From positions 1-36,683 of the forward strand of contig JBPOIC010000047.1 in the NCBI GenBank assembly GCA_052034865.1: a DNA stretch of 36,683 nt, in the 5' to 3' direction. The notes beneath the pieces are model-generated. The model worked only from the letters and a program-made list of their open reading frames with translations. It searched no databases and was not told the DNA's origin. How positions within the stretch are numbered: position 1 is the first letter of the stretch; each line of letters opens with the position of its first letter. The stretch is from JBPOIC01 sp052034865 (GTDB lineage: Bacteria; UBA10199; JADFYH01). Positions 9,001 to 14,048 of the stretch are shown here, piece by piece. Both the position numbers and the translations under genes were made by a program.

Positions 9001-10802
9001 TAGCACCTGAAGCGCAGACGAGCACTCCGACAACTCCTTTAGCGGAAGCGGGGCCTGTAACTGCAGCTGCGACCTCTCCTATAACCACAACTCTACCTCC
9101 TGCTAAAAGCCCACCAGTAGTCTCCCCAACGAATTCTAACGATCTTTGGAAAACTCGAGGACAAGATCCTTTGAACCTACGGACTCTCCGAAGTTGTGAT
9201 ATTGAACTTCGTTATAAACCGGCTTTATCTGAGTCTCTTCAAGAGCATCTTTTCACCTTCTACACACAATGCCTGGGGCCTATCCTTCGAACTTTTGAAA
9301 AAGAAGATTTTGCAACTGCTGCCTGTGTTCTTGATCAAATCTTTAAAGAACAATTGAAATTGAAGGATTTGACGGATTTTCCTCGTTCTGTTCGAGAACG
9401 AATTGTGAGTGTCCATGAATTAGGAGTAGATGGAATATCTCAAGTAATCTCCCTAGAAAAAATTCTGCGAAAAAACTTAAAGGATTATTTGTTAGTAAGT
9501 GGCAGTATTCCTGATGCCAGGGGATTATTGGAAACGGTTTTAAGAGCTCAGATGGGAATTCCTAAACCTGTTGTGCTTTCAACACCCGCACCAGAAGCAC
9601 CGAGGCCGAACACTCGGACACCTCCTTTAGTGATAATACGCAGGGAAAGATCGGCAGCACCCCATGCGCCCGCTGCCGCACCAATGGGTTCACAACCTCG
9701 ACCTCCTGCAAACCCGGCCGTAACCCATTCGCCCACAGGAGCGACAGATTCAGGAGGATCAATAAGTCGAATCATTAGACCTCGTGAGGAGAGATACGCC
9801 GCAACTTGTGCGACAGCTCTAAATGATGCTTCTCGATATCTTTTACTTGGATTGGCCGATCGTCCTACTGAATTGACTAAACCCGTAACTGCACAGGAAA
9901 TTCATGATATAGCATCCAGAGCGGGTTTTAGAGGGACATCAGAACAGGTGATGCAGGCCATGGTCACGTTATCTACTGAAGCAGATCCTGGGAAAAGGCT
10001 GCTTGGGTGTTCAAATACGGGAGGCACCCCCCCCAAATATATACTGTGGATTGCTCCTCCAGGAACGTGCGTTTTAGAGGTTCTCGGAAGGTTTAGTCCC
10101 GTAATATCACAACCCCCTCAGGCAGATTCCATAAAAACCCCAGTCCAGCTGACAACCGAACAGGAAAAATTTTTAAGAGCGCTTCAAGAGTTTGGTTTGG
10201 GGTCATCCAGCAATTGGGTTGTAAGAGCACGTTTTGCTGAAAGTGGCTTAAAGCCTGAAGACTTAGCCCCTTCTCTTTTAAATCCTCAATCAGGCTTACC
10301 TTTGATTGAGCTACATCAATCCAGAAGCGCCTGGAGATTGACTCCGCATGGAACAAGAGTCTTAAACCTCCTTTCTTCTGAAACATCTGGGGATCATCAC
10401 GGTTTTGCCCTGATTCCCATTGGCATGGGGATGGAGGGGGCACAGATCCCAAAAGGCCTTCATCATCTGAAGGATTTCATCCTGGAAAATGGAATTCGTG
10501 AAGTTTGTGACCATCCAGTTTTTGCAGTGGGGGTTTTGGCATTGGGAGCGGGGATTTACTTTCTTTTTAACGGAAAAAAATCCCATCGATCCGTCTTTTC
10601 CCTTCAAGCGGTTTTTGCAGCCGCCGGCCTTGGTCTGGCGACGGGGTTGAATGAAAGACCCGGGCAAAACGATTCTCCATTAGGCAGAAGAGCTCAGGTG
10701 CAAATCGTAAACGAAGAAAAGAAAACGCCTGAAATCAGAAAGCTTTCCCCTCTCCCGAGAGCCACTCACCTGAGTTTGTGGGGTGAGCGCCGGCCTCGGT
10801 AA
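1..10802 (+). CDS. Giant modular protein with winged-helix-like array, 5'-truncated by the window edge
   Basis: I do not recognise this protein as a known family. The frame is open to base 1, so the TTG at 18 is probably not the true start; about 3,600 residues are visible. Numbering from that TTG: residues 1-960 are Leu/Gln/Glu-rich helices with TPR-like stretches near 668-740. Residues 990-1140 are more hydrophobic and Ala-rich. A Pro/Ser linker lies at 1290-1323, and a charged coiled coil at 1477-1511. Residues 1608-1797 form a beta-rich segment. From 1828 to 3455 there are about eight winged-helix-like modules; seven end in an aromatic/aliphatic-x-[LI]-[ST]-x-x-[GAC] motif (1936, 2078, 2214, 2632, 2748, 2875, 3439). 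They are broken up by Pro/Ala linkers (2245-2320, 2456-2535, 2895-3038, 3186-3253) and by a duplicated domain (2328-2424, 3059-3158). Two hydrophobic segments lie at 3500-3518 and 3526-3545, before a basic tail. Coding is certain; the domain reading is my inference from the repeat pattern. Confidence 0.9.
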   Translation, partial: SSPQKLRCQIDVDLSRVEVAIQSKDEAGIKSELRVLAGLFSKLAKSPSSDPLIKAEDVIRRHQFFRIASSCEGLDLSLDSEGELFADLLQAQSELGEQVAQAISSLKDGEGTSLVLLSQIKVLLKLDGALEDKGLYLNDLLYLKTCVERLPADVIPLSERIGLLSETLLKPLAYLRADQKQAGQQAFSDSLMLTGRMREVAALLTSVLAKDLKSEESLAHFFSKLIDSEETALASFLSAHGIEQYLITYQRAEQGLAQAVLENPVTTSDKSEELREGLLSSLEGFVRTREKGKALEVLSYLKQFTDKEFLIHPEGLKVRQRLVQILRLNDLLMDEARTEADALKELGEKIGAGLLSKGDLKPKDMALILALQSVYEQPLASAEALELSQKLQEKLQRMADAIEYGLDGDFDESKLSHAFLEKQERILEPARRTEAARQLLKLHGHLYLKKQELCKKDLEEKAIWMKRLQKDLERLTQATLQQVSSSSELEPSAEQKIQLILDTVSELDGFKSEEGLNPVRLHAQKRLQAALNHLLKERLHQIDPELVSSPTLSLNVSKTELQILFEQDLDQILQTAFENPTMVSQSLATLIGNPESLQKFLKGWQTLQASVASTEGEIDPQKLQQSIQIAVQAASLEGIKVPGLIHRALQPLIALTQNPNLERSERISLSFQLYDLYRDTGETKQARQVLQTLQADLQKEIQNPIDSSVSREDLIRIRRLAVALELKGHEPSKLDQAYRLFSTLSEVSPGKSPDWVQAMACEQIKELQTRQQEERISFPLELLRSFLEEHLDNHFEGKTWYGTGWVSDQSSIPRRAFQRFLNISDALGQQLNHLGVNVGVGEKSSLEWHKQRERERIDEVMFEAEEKLRSGLSLKQALDQLQKRYGDDFVSESIAAFLSLKDTQGKSFVAVLSQAKLSLKALEKTAQKLCEKLAERKYLQSASQLSQRLSAEGREDWHQRMQEKISELQFREAIIQQLLDVTVIGAKDPKVAMKNLVVSTLSGGAAQLAAIAAKAVLIYRVVHGVQKVSGKLTSLVQVYRSGAQAKLALSRLHRIERAATVVLNNRFTVWAVKSAADAAINQWIEAKLHGEDLSALEFSHRFTNAFISAGMSHAFGKSAHNRGILARYLAGVAGQWAGDQVKWRLGLEEKDPQGFVRHLLSCAVREFHSNVAFLTLLAPSINHFDHHIEIARMRAGMVPSLRRLKVDCQIQKGSKNYRSETLALMDQLQGRIQRMPYLGELKLERILQRIPEPLLSHTAQGLGLDPEAIHARTAVLLYYVDHPDQIRPAIQAMRPKPSAPTSDSHADSSAPSSAQPAAPSVYRAAPAQARHAVVDLPEDLRLLKTHLDGFLSQVFRESVPVELRALLYHQALTQGFTLHQLEHLSAHGSELHQSLQLMQAKGLSEELGHHLLRQALGLSRDFQKISGLLSELSKLLPELKEAATLLHPDHPEVLSTLLETVLMSALLEGKELQSQVQGFMQQANETRNKRDRIEREAKLELERVNAKAQEEKKRVGAVTAESDQGGTHEEQPSAKVPVLSKKEREGARAHQAQLAAVRAFGGQVLFGRSGQVFQSEEEGGDGPRSAPLPSSPNPESVEVPLATSSKASEDSNVYSWDDAYAQALQHKDRLFRARIGHAGPVIGVVYRNENGEERALLEVHELEGKELTIKIEKRTQTISSKANEQLGKKSTFDDHSYKSIYVGEKVELLAPSGKLIHSFEFLGTDEDRSHAIKQLGEDIAEIDRITKALKIPSYNGSLNEMVAVIRARPDGEEGLLDWKRGLEDRLLRLDPIYVRKIPLEQETAQSEGSEDPTPSSPTGVPPNSTAGSAESSPLTVEEIRSSFFGHLPPDKIPLFKHVLYQLATCGEEAAAVPYLAKTTERTALFPNGRGMTLPQALSIVDRDIRTLLDENRKSDSPLVERIEVNRENVSSTIGSKANHAFRLTARGKEWFAAHSKVLDEEIPVIQNPSNPSAVAGVSAQKIERKWKPIQIFILKYLKEQKDKANIVTLENLREAIKPLFGVDPETNDVMDCDVFYRKVYFASHALRDHNPSLIGFKWRSPSINSEKPSGHQIGYRRRRIAVYEITEAGMAEINRLVSSALDTKTLDSEPATPTRPTDHFLFEGRSLTRIDLFLLQVLQGCDVDGAAIAYLAERLKESGLYIPRSGNDYRAYYKERVGKSLRDMKHGENPLVTADKMKGGCRSVLTTEEDRLGSGREAFHLSEHGVKALAVYQKNPSGVEALLPRGVIEVEAAPATATFQNVPVDFPAPPPVATPPSEPQPVIPIELPTPPPPPAAITPSPSGTTGPAPSPPREPLAAHLTSRTPKPIAQIRSGDVVLRTSNNQDTYRLRTAVTTYYNTFFLAQIRRLLPDRNADAQAMNHVFRALIEQIGLQRLSEQRVRRIAENTKVEVHRVQEIEGVIFDHLKDYLDGKIKEGDLRKGKLVLPEPCLSPEALVKSVVTEGPPTSSGSTPPAAPIEPPAPPPAAKPAAVQPSAAPVEIPHLAPAADPGATAFISSVDAGTVPPLPSPPPPPEVVASDPARSTYLHTPLPTLESAVLIVVGNVLENAESPQPLYSSKLKPEFEKEMKARGESPAGDLESRITSLLNKEGGTFITGKGEVHPPFLKIESLSKGKFGFVLTDEGSVALAAEKEISKPKKEEVKRVREFNALGNDIKLFLQAIYLTHQTGDSDVVIRILDGVLKRAQDIVNDLATKNSEALGRLVDQGWVEVFKPDGAKAQSTEIPKMNLIGANVLLTEKCLFFAKELAPHDESGEGGSIAALHSAPKAEEAPPTHTQFAYLLAILKLEKENGKYTAETIDRFGRTSTILEVLRPLFNGSRSELVELMDRGWVEVYVREGQEILKVPQEQIPEFSFRRKASFCLTTQARDLINGLLSSVSSLGGKPPSPVPQATSPTHDEPAVTVPPPVDPPSSSSAPNSKPVVEEGHETTSPPNPLSTPPSAAAPVGPRPPSEPPPAAKPASVATPAAPSDTMRPAPVGALAPEAQTSTPTTPLAEAGPVTAAATSPITTTLPPAKSPPVVSPTNSNDLWKTRGQDPLNLRTLRSCDIELRYKPALSESLQEHLFTFYTQCLGPILRTFEKEDFATAACVLDQIFKEQLKLKDLTDFPRSVRERIVSVHELGVDGISQVISLEKILRKNLKDYLLVSGSIPDARGLLETVLRAQMGIPKPVVLSTPAPEAPRPNTRTPPLVIIRRERSAAPHAPAAAPMGSQPRPPANPAVTHSPTGATDSGGSISRIIRPREERYAATCATALNDASRYLLLGLADRPTELTKPVTAQEIHDIASRAGFRGTSEQVMQAMVTLSTEADPGKRLLGCSNTGGTPPKYILWIAPPGTCVLEVLGRFSPVISQPPQADSIKTPVQLTTEQEKFLRALQEFGLGSSSNWVVRARFAESGLKPEDLAPSLLNPQSGLPLIELHQSRSAWRLTPHGTRVLNLLSSETSGDHHGFALIPIGMGMEGAQIPKGLHHLKDFILENGIREVCDHPVFAVGVLALGAGIYFLFNGKKSHRSVFSLQAVFAAAGLGLATGLNERPGQNDSPLGRRAQVQIVNEEKKTPEIRKLSPLPRATHLSLWGERRPR
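6999..7289 (+). repeat. Duplicated ~97-residue helical domain, copy A, inside the giant protein
   Basis: Residues 2328-2424 of the giant protein align without gaps over the first ~73 positions to copy B at 9192-9491. Shared landmarks are S-x-D at the start, L-R at positions 6-7, T and Y at 22 and 24, F at 51, R-I at 70-71 and LKDYL at the end. It sits between Pro-rich linkers, after the first trio of winged-helix-like modules. The duplication is visible only at protein level; the DNA has diverged. Confidence 0.5.
9192..9491 (+). repeat. Duplicated ~100-residue helical domain, copy B, inside the giant protein
   Basis: Residues 3059-3158 of the giant protein are the second copy of the domain at 6999-7289, with the same S-x-D...LR opening and LKDYL ending and nearly the same span (100 versus 97 residues). 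It is again flanked by Pro/Ala-rich linkers and followed by winged-helix-like modules. This suggests a repeated super-unit in the protein. Confidence 0.5.
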
Positions 10803-10866
10803 TTTTGAAGTTCATCCAGGGCGGGAGGACTTTCGAGAAGAGAAGGTTTTGGTTTTTGAGTGTGTT

Positions 10867-11196
10867 TTAGGGAATGACAGAAATGGAGCGGGTGATCGAC
10901 TGCACCATCTGATCGACATCTTCGTCGGTCCAGTGCTCATGAGTGGAGTGGGTTGGCTCGGAGGATGAAGCTGGAGAAGCGGGTTCTGACTGCGCTTTTT
11001 CCATCAGGCTTTGATACTCCACATAATCGATTAAAATTTTGGAAGGACGGCCATGGCGGGTGATGACGATTCTTGCGCTTTCCTGAAGGATCTCGGCAAA
11101 ATTGCTGCGGGCCTCACTCACATTGAAAAACTTGAGTCGACCGAGTTTTTGATCTTCAACCTCAAAATGTGGACGTGCAGCCGTTTCTTTTTTCAT
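10867..11196 (-). CDS. Orphan Phd/YefM-type antitoxin-like protein
   Basis: This 109-residue protein has the Phd/YefM core at about residues 22-64: a helix-strand segment with FNVSEARSNFAEIL, then an IVITRHGRPSKILI strand pair and a YVEYQSLME helix. Members of this family bind operator DNA through the N-terminal fold and neutralise a toxin with the C-terminal tail. Here the tail (about 68-109) is an unusual Ser/Pro/Ala/Glu-rich stretch ending in a short acidic helix. A GGGGAGAAGG Shine-Dalgarno lies just before the ATG. No RelE, Doc, YoeB or PIN toxin gene adjoins it: downstream is the 3' end of the giant gene in convergent orientation, and upstream is the atpE terminator. It may be a solitary regulator or an antitoxin working with a distant toxin. 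Family assignment is confident; its function here is not. Confidence 0.85.
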   Translation of the reverse strand: MKKETAARPHFEVEDQKLGRLKFFNVSEARSNFAEILQESARIVITRHGRPSKILIDYVEYQSLMEKAQSEPASPASSSEPTHSTHEHWTDEDVDQMVQSITRSISVIP

Positions 11197-11292
11197 CCTT
11201 CTCCCCGATGGGTGGAAATCAGTTTAAAAAGGTTTTGCCTGATTTTTCTTTGTGATCCAGATTTGAAAGAGAAAAAAATCCTACCAAAAACA

Positions 11293-11330
11293 ACAAAGCC
11301 CCGACAGGAAAAAATCCTGCGGGGCTTTGT
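11293..11330 (-). terminator. Rho-independent terminator after atpE
   Basis: Arms ACAAAGCCCCG (11293-11303) and CGGGGCTTTGT (11320-11330) pair perfectly. They continue inward through CAGGA/TCCTG with one bulged A. On the minus strand the stem is followed by TTGTTTTTGG. It lies 26 bases past the atpE stop codon and separates the F0 operon from the antitoxin gene. Confidence 0.9.
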
Positions 11331-11355
11331 GGATTCAAACCGTCAAAACGACGAT

Positions 11356-11682
11356 TTAAATTTTACCTTGTAACAGGAAGGCAATAACCCAGGCCAGAAT
11401 GACCAATGATTCGATCAGGGCCAAACCTAAAATCATGGGGGTCTGGATCTTGTTGGCAGCTGAAGGATTGCGGGCGATTCCTTCAAGAGCGGAAGAAGCG
11501 GCGCGTCCCTGAGCGAGGGTTCCACCTAAAGCGGCGATACCGATGACAATGCCGGTTCCAATGGCGAGGGCAGATTTGTAACCTTCTCCACCCGAGGTGG
11601 CGACTTCTTCAGCGGCAGAAGCCATGGCGGTGAAAAAGATGGAGGAGAGTCCCGCTAAAAGCGAGTAGAAGAGTTTCTTCAT
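11356..11682 (-). CDS. atpE: ATP synthase F0 subunit c
   Basis: Subunit c forms the membrane rotor ring of F0F1 ATP synthase. The 108-residue product starts with a signal-like leader (residues 1-23, ending MASAA), then has the usual helical hairpin. Helix 1 carries the small-residue run and Q58. The polar loop has ARNP at 70-73. Helix 2 carries the ion-binding carboxylate E91 followed by S92. The N-terminal leader makes it longer than the ~75-90 residues of typical c subunits. An AAAGGA Shine-Dalgarno precedes the ATG, and two hairpins fill the gap to atpB. It is the last gene of the F0 operon; no atpF or F1 genes follow. Q58 plus E91-S92 are part of the ligand set of Na+-type rings, but Thr and Tyr at the next ligand positions are replaced by Leu, so ion choice cannot be called. 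Confidence 0.96.
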   Translation of the reverse strand: MKKLFYSLLAGLSSIFFTAMASAAEEVATSGGEGYKSALAIGTGIVIGIAALGGTLAQGRAASSALEGIARNPSAANKIQTPMILGLALIESLVILAWVIAFLLQGKI

Positions 11683-11694
11683 GGTTTTTCCTTT

Positions 11695-11784
11695 GGTTGA
11701 AAATTTTCAACCGGTTAAGTTCCTGACTGCACGACTCTGGATTTCTTCGAAAAGTGCGGAAGACATCGATTCGCGAACGAATCG
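11695..11784 (-). promoter_or_regulatory. Two hairpins in the atpB-atpE intercistronic leader
   Basis: On the minus strand, a perfect 7-bp stem CGATTCG/CGAATCG closes a TTCG loop (11767-11784), just after the atpB stop. A perfect 18-base palindrome, GGTTGAAAATTTTCAACC (11695-11712), lies directly before the atpE Shine-Dalgarno AAAGGA. Placement suggests mRNA processing, stability or translation control of the high-copy c subunit. The structures are seen; the role is inferred. Confidence 0.55.
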
Positions 11785-11788
11785 GATA

Positions 11789-12517
11789 TTAATGATGCTC
11801 TTCGTGGGCGGCTGCCAGCGAGATGTAAATCGTCGTGAGCAGCGTGAATACGAAGGCCTGCACGAAGGCAACGAAGATCCCCAGGATCATGAAGGCCACA
11901 GGAACAATCAGCGGAACCAAGCCAGCAAATGTTTGCAGCACCAGGTGATCCGCAAAGATATTACACAAAAGACGTAGGGATAAGGTTAAGGGACGAATCG
12001 AGGTACCAAACAGCTCGATGGGCAAAATCATCATTCCCATCAAAAGGGTAAGTACCCAGCTTGAAAATTTTGGACCCGCAAAATGGCGGAAATAATTTAC
12101 AAACCCCTGCTCTTTAATACCAATCACATTGAAATAAATGAACACGCACAGGGCGCAGGCGAGGTTGGTATTGATGCTGTTGGTGGGTGGGGGAAAGCCC
12201 GGGATGAGACCGAGCATGTTGGAGGTAAAGATGAAAATAAAAATCGTTGCGACGAAGGGAAAATATTTTTGGGCCCCATGACCAATGACCCCTTCCATTA
12301 ATCCCAGGATATTTTCAAGGATAAGCTCGAACACGTTGGTGAGTGTCACGCGGTTGGAAGGAACTACAGCCTGTTCCAGGCGGATGAGTTTTCCGCGGAC
12401 TAGCAATCCTGCAAAGATCAAAAGAAGAGCCACAATCGCGGCTGTAATCACATGGACATTTCCATGCACCAAAGGATGGGGAATAAAGTGCGTAAAGAGA
12501 TCAAAATGTTGTTCCAT
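11789..12517 (-). CDS. atpB: ATP synthase F0 subunit a
   Basis: Subunit a is the membrane stator that carries ions to and from the c ring. The 242-residue protein has about five to six membrane segments. The signature helix contains R182 within TLSLRLLCNIFADH, matching the essential stator arginine (R210 in E. coli), and ends with the conserved FVFTLLTTIYISLA segment. TSNMLGLIPG at 98-107 is also family-typical. It starts 10 bases after the atpI-like stop and ends 106 bases before atpE, in the usual a-then-c order. The His-rich C-terminus (AHEEHH) is unremarkable. Confidence 0.97.
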   Translation of the reverse strand: MEQHFDLFTHFIPHPLVHGNVHVITAAIVALLLIFAGLLVRGKLIRLEQAVVPSNRVTLTNVFELILENILGLMEGVIGHGAQKYFPFVATIFIFIFTSNMLGLIPGFPPPTNSINTNLACALCVFIYFNVIGIKEQGFVNYFRHFAGPKFSSWVLTLLMGMMILPIELFGTSIRPLTLSLRLLCNIFADHLVLQTFAGLVPLIVPVAFMILGIFVAFVQAFVFTLLTTIYISLAAAHEEHH

Positions 12518-12527
12518 AAAAAATCCG

Positions 12528-12806
12528 TTATTTTTGCTTGAGGAAGTGACTTAGCACACCACCCATCGCGACCAGAAAACCAACCACAAAGGCTACGGGA
12601 TGGAGGGGGGTTTTTAAAATTGAAAAGGCGAGGATCCCTACCAAAAGTGGGTATTTGAGCAAAGAAAAAAATACTAAAGATGTTTTTCTTTCTGCGTTTC
12701 CAAAAAACCCTTTCACCGTGCGGGTTAAGGCCCAATAGTTTCCCAGGAAAAGCAGGCCTCCAAATATGAAACTGATCAGATTTTTTTTGATCTCGAAACT
12801 ACTCAT
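12528..12806 (-). CDS. AtpI-like small membrane protein of the ATP synthase operon
   Basis: A 92-residue protein with about four short hydrophobic segments in two pairs, matching the size and layout of ATP synthase I (Atp1/UncI-type) proteins. That family is generally encoded first or second in atp operons and has been linked to c-ring assembly. Assignment rests mainly on position: it overlaps the preceding atpZ-like gene by 8 bases and is followed after 10 bases by atpB. No catalytic residues are expected. I leave the symbol empty because the sequence family is weakly conserved. Confidence 0.75.
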   Translation of the reverse strand: MSSFEIKKNLISFIFGGLLFLGNYWALTRTVKGFFGNAERKTSLVFFSLLKYPLLVGILAFSILKTPLHPVAFVVGFLVAMGGVLSHFLKQK

Positions 12807-13065
12807 CCTGCGAATTCTTCCATTTGAGAATGCGGTAAAGATTGTAAAATCCCGATCCTGCCCCCAAAAAAAGTCCCAACATCATCAGCCAGGGATCTGT
12901 CTGCCAGTGCTTATCTAGCCATTGGCCCACAAAAACTCCCGCGAGCATGGATCCTACCAGTTGAAAACCTACTGCACCGTAGGTTCCAAAGGCGATGAAC
13001 CAGGTGTCTCGATCCGATTTTTTATTGGGAGGAGGAGTCATAGTCAGGTGGCCCGCGGGTAACAT
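12799..13065 (-). CDS. AtpZ/AtpQ-type F0F1-associated membrane protein
   Basis: This protein of 88 residues has two membrane helices separated by a short loop. The pattern G..LVGSMLAGVFVGQWLDKHWQTDPW followed by LLGLFLGAGSGFYNLYR-like residues (here MLGLFLGAGSGFYNLYRIL) is that of the AtpZ/AtpI family found at the head of atp operons. In some species the family is implicated in divalent-cation movement or in c-ring assembly. Its 3' end overlaps the next gene by 8 bases, pointing to translational coupling. A second ATG at 13041 (residue 9) is an equally plausible start; neither has a clear Shine-Dalgarno. Confidence 0.8.
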   Translation of the reverse strand: MLPAGHLTMTPPPNKKSDRDTWFIAFGTYGAVGFQLVGSMLAGVFVGQWLDKHWQTDPWLMMLGLFLGAGSGFYNLYRILKWKNSQDE

Positions 13066-13138
13066 GGGCTTTTTTTGCGGTCAATGAAAGCTTCGCAAGG
13101 GTTTTTTAAATACGAGGCTTTTTTAATGAATCCTTTTT

Positions 13139-13167
13139 ATTAGACCTTCGGCAAGGGGTGGTTTGAA
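13139..13167 (-). promoter_or_regulatory. Weak candidate promoter for the F0 operon
   Basis: On the minus strand TTCAAA (13167-13162), a 17-base spacer and TCTAAT (13144-13139) lie about 74 bases before the first atp start codon. The match to sigma-70 boxes is moderate; it is offered as the best candidate in this gap, not as a firm call. Confidence 0.25.
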
Positions 13168-13206
13168 TGGAGGGTGGAAAGAAAAAGAGAATGGACCATC
13201 CCTGCC

Positions 13207-13235
13207 TTGACATTAAGAAACCGTTTTTCTACGGT
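13207..13235 (+). promoter_or_regulatory. Sigma-70-type promoter for the tRNA gene
   Basis: A perfect TTGACA (13207-13212) is followed, after exactly 17 bases, by TACGGT (13230-13235). This places the start of transcription about 25 bases before the tRNA 5' end. The only gene downstream in range is tRNA-Glu. A second TTGACA at 13245-13250 has no usable -10 before the tRNA. Confidence 0.5.
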
Positions 13236-13267
13236 GCGCTGCCTTTGACATCCGATGTAGGTTTAAA

Positions 13268-13340
13268 GCTCCCATCGTCTAGCGGCCTAGGACGTCGCCC
13301 TCTCACGGCGAAGACCGCGGGTTCGAATCCCGCTGGGAGC
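13268..13340 (+). tRNA. tRNA-Glu (anticodon CTC)
   Basis: The 73-base gene folds as a cloverleaf. The acceptor arms are GCTCCCA/TGGGAGC, and the D arm contains TAGCGGCCTAGGA. The anticodon stem TCGCC/GGCGA holds the loop CTCTCAC, giving anticodon CTC, which reads GAG. The T loop GTTCGAATC is canonical. CCA is not encoded. It lies on the plus strand, divergent from the F0 operon. Confidence 0.95.
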
Positions 13341-13640
13341 GTGAAATTTGGTGCCAGCCAAAGTTCCTCCTTGAGCGACAATTGGCAAAACCCCTGTGGC
13401 TAAAAGGCTGAATGAAAACCGATCATTTTTTTAGGAAACTTTTCTTCAGCTCATCATATCTTTCCTCAATCAATAACTATTAAAATGATGAAAACGATCG
13501 AGGAAGCAAAGGCCTAAATTCATTCTTCTTTGATAGGCCCCGGCTCTTATTTCACCCCGCGTGTCTTTGATTTGTCAGTTATTATCTATAATGCCAAACT
13601 TCAGGGCTCATTCCTGGCTTCCCTAATTAATGGTATTTAA
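13341..13640. other. AT-rich stretch with no convincing gene
   Basis: No intact gene is seen between the tRNA and the small reading frame that follows. A GGTGCCAGCC stretch just after the tRNA resembles the palindrome at 14028-14048. From about 13518 a frame in phase with the downstream small gene is open up to a TAA at 13638 and could be its decayed 5' part. Confidence 0.4.
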
Positions 13641-13688
13641 GAGGCAACCACGTTCCATGTTCCTGATAGAAAATATCGGAATAATGAA

Positions 13689-14009
13689 TTGATTCGACAG
13701 GTGAGTCAGATCTCGTGTGGGGAGCAAGCCTTCTGGTTCTATACTACTGATCCCGACAATTGCATAAGTATCATCCATTGGATCAAAGAATGCGATTATG
13801 ACTGTATGGTGGACAAACCGCTTTCCGATTTTGAAACCAAGCGTGCCGTACAAGGTGCTATCTCTTACCACGGACTCCTTAGCGGCAGTGATGGTTGGTT
13901 GTTCTTACATGAATATCATCCGGATAATGAGTTCATTATTTCCTTTCATGGCCCATCCGATCTTTGTCAGAAGCTAAGTTTTATTCTGCAGTGTACAGCG
14001 ACAGAATAA
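13689..14009 (+). CDS. Doubtful small hypothetical protein, possibly the 3' part of a broken gene
   Basis: I do not recognise this product. From a TTG at 13689 it would be 106 residues, rich in aromatic residues and acidic turns (for example HGLLSGSDGWLFLHEYHP). The composition looks protein-like rather than random, and it has no signal peptide or membrane segment. There is no Shine-Dalgarno before the TTG. The frame stays open upstream to a TAA at 13638, and beyond that stop the same phase is open again back to about 13518 with plausible protein composition. This suggests a gene of about 160 codons interrupted by one nonsense codon. An antisense frame at 13623-13871 is less protein-like. Confidence 0.4.
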   Translation: MIRQVSQISCGEQAFWFYTTDPDNCISIIHWIKECDYDCMVDKPLSDFETKRAVQGAISYHGLLSGSDGWLFLHEYHPDNEFIISFHGPSDLCQKLSFILQCTATE

Positions 14010-14027
14010 ATAAATTCTGACGAGTTA

Positions 14028-14048
14028 CACGTCGGTGCCAGGCACGTG
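14028..14048. repeat. Palindromic GTGCCAGGCAC element before the VanW fusion gene
   Basis: CACGT...GTGCCAGGCAC...GTG forms an imperfect palindrome whose 11-base core (14035-14045) is perfect about a central A. GTGCCTGGCAC-type palindromes occur as dispersed REP-like elements in many bacteria. It sits 77 bases before the next gene and may be such an element or an operator. Confidence 0.4.

Noticed and set aside
8729..9088. Minus-strand Gly/Ala-rich frame
   Set aside because: It is the antisense of a Pro/Ala-rich linker in the giant gene; GC-rich CCN codons read backwards give Gly/Ala runs free of stops.
13623..13871. Minus-strand frame of 82 codons
   Set aside because: It opposes the small frame at 13689-14009, which has the more protein-like composition; neither has a good ribosome binding site.
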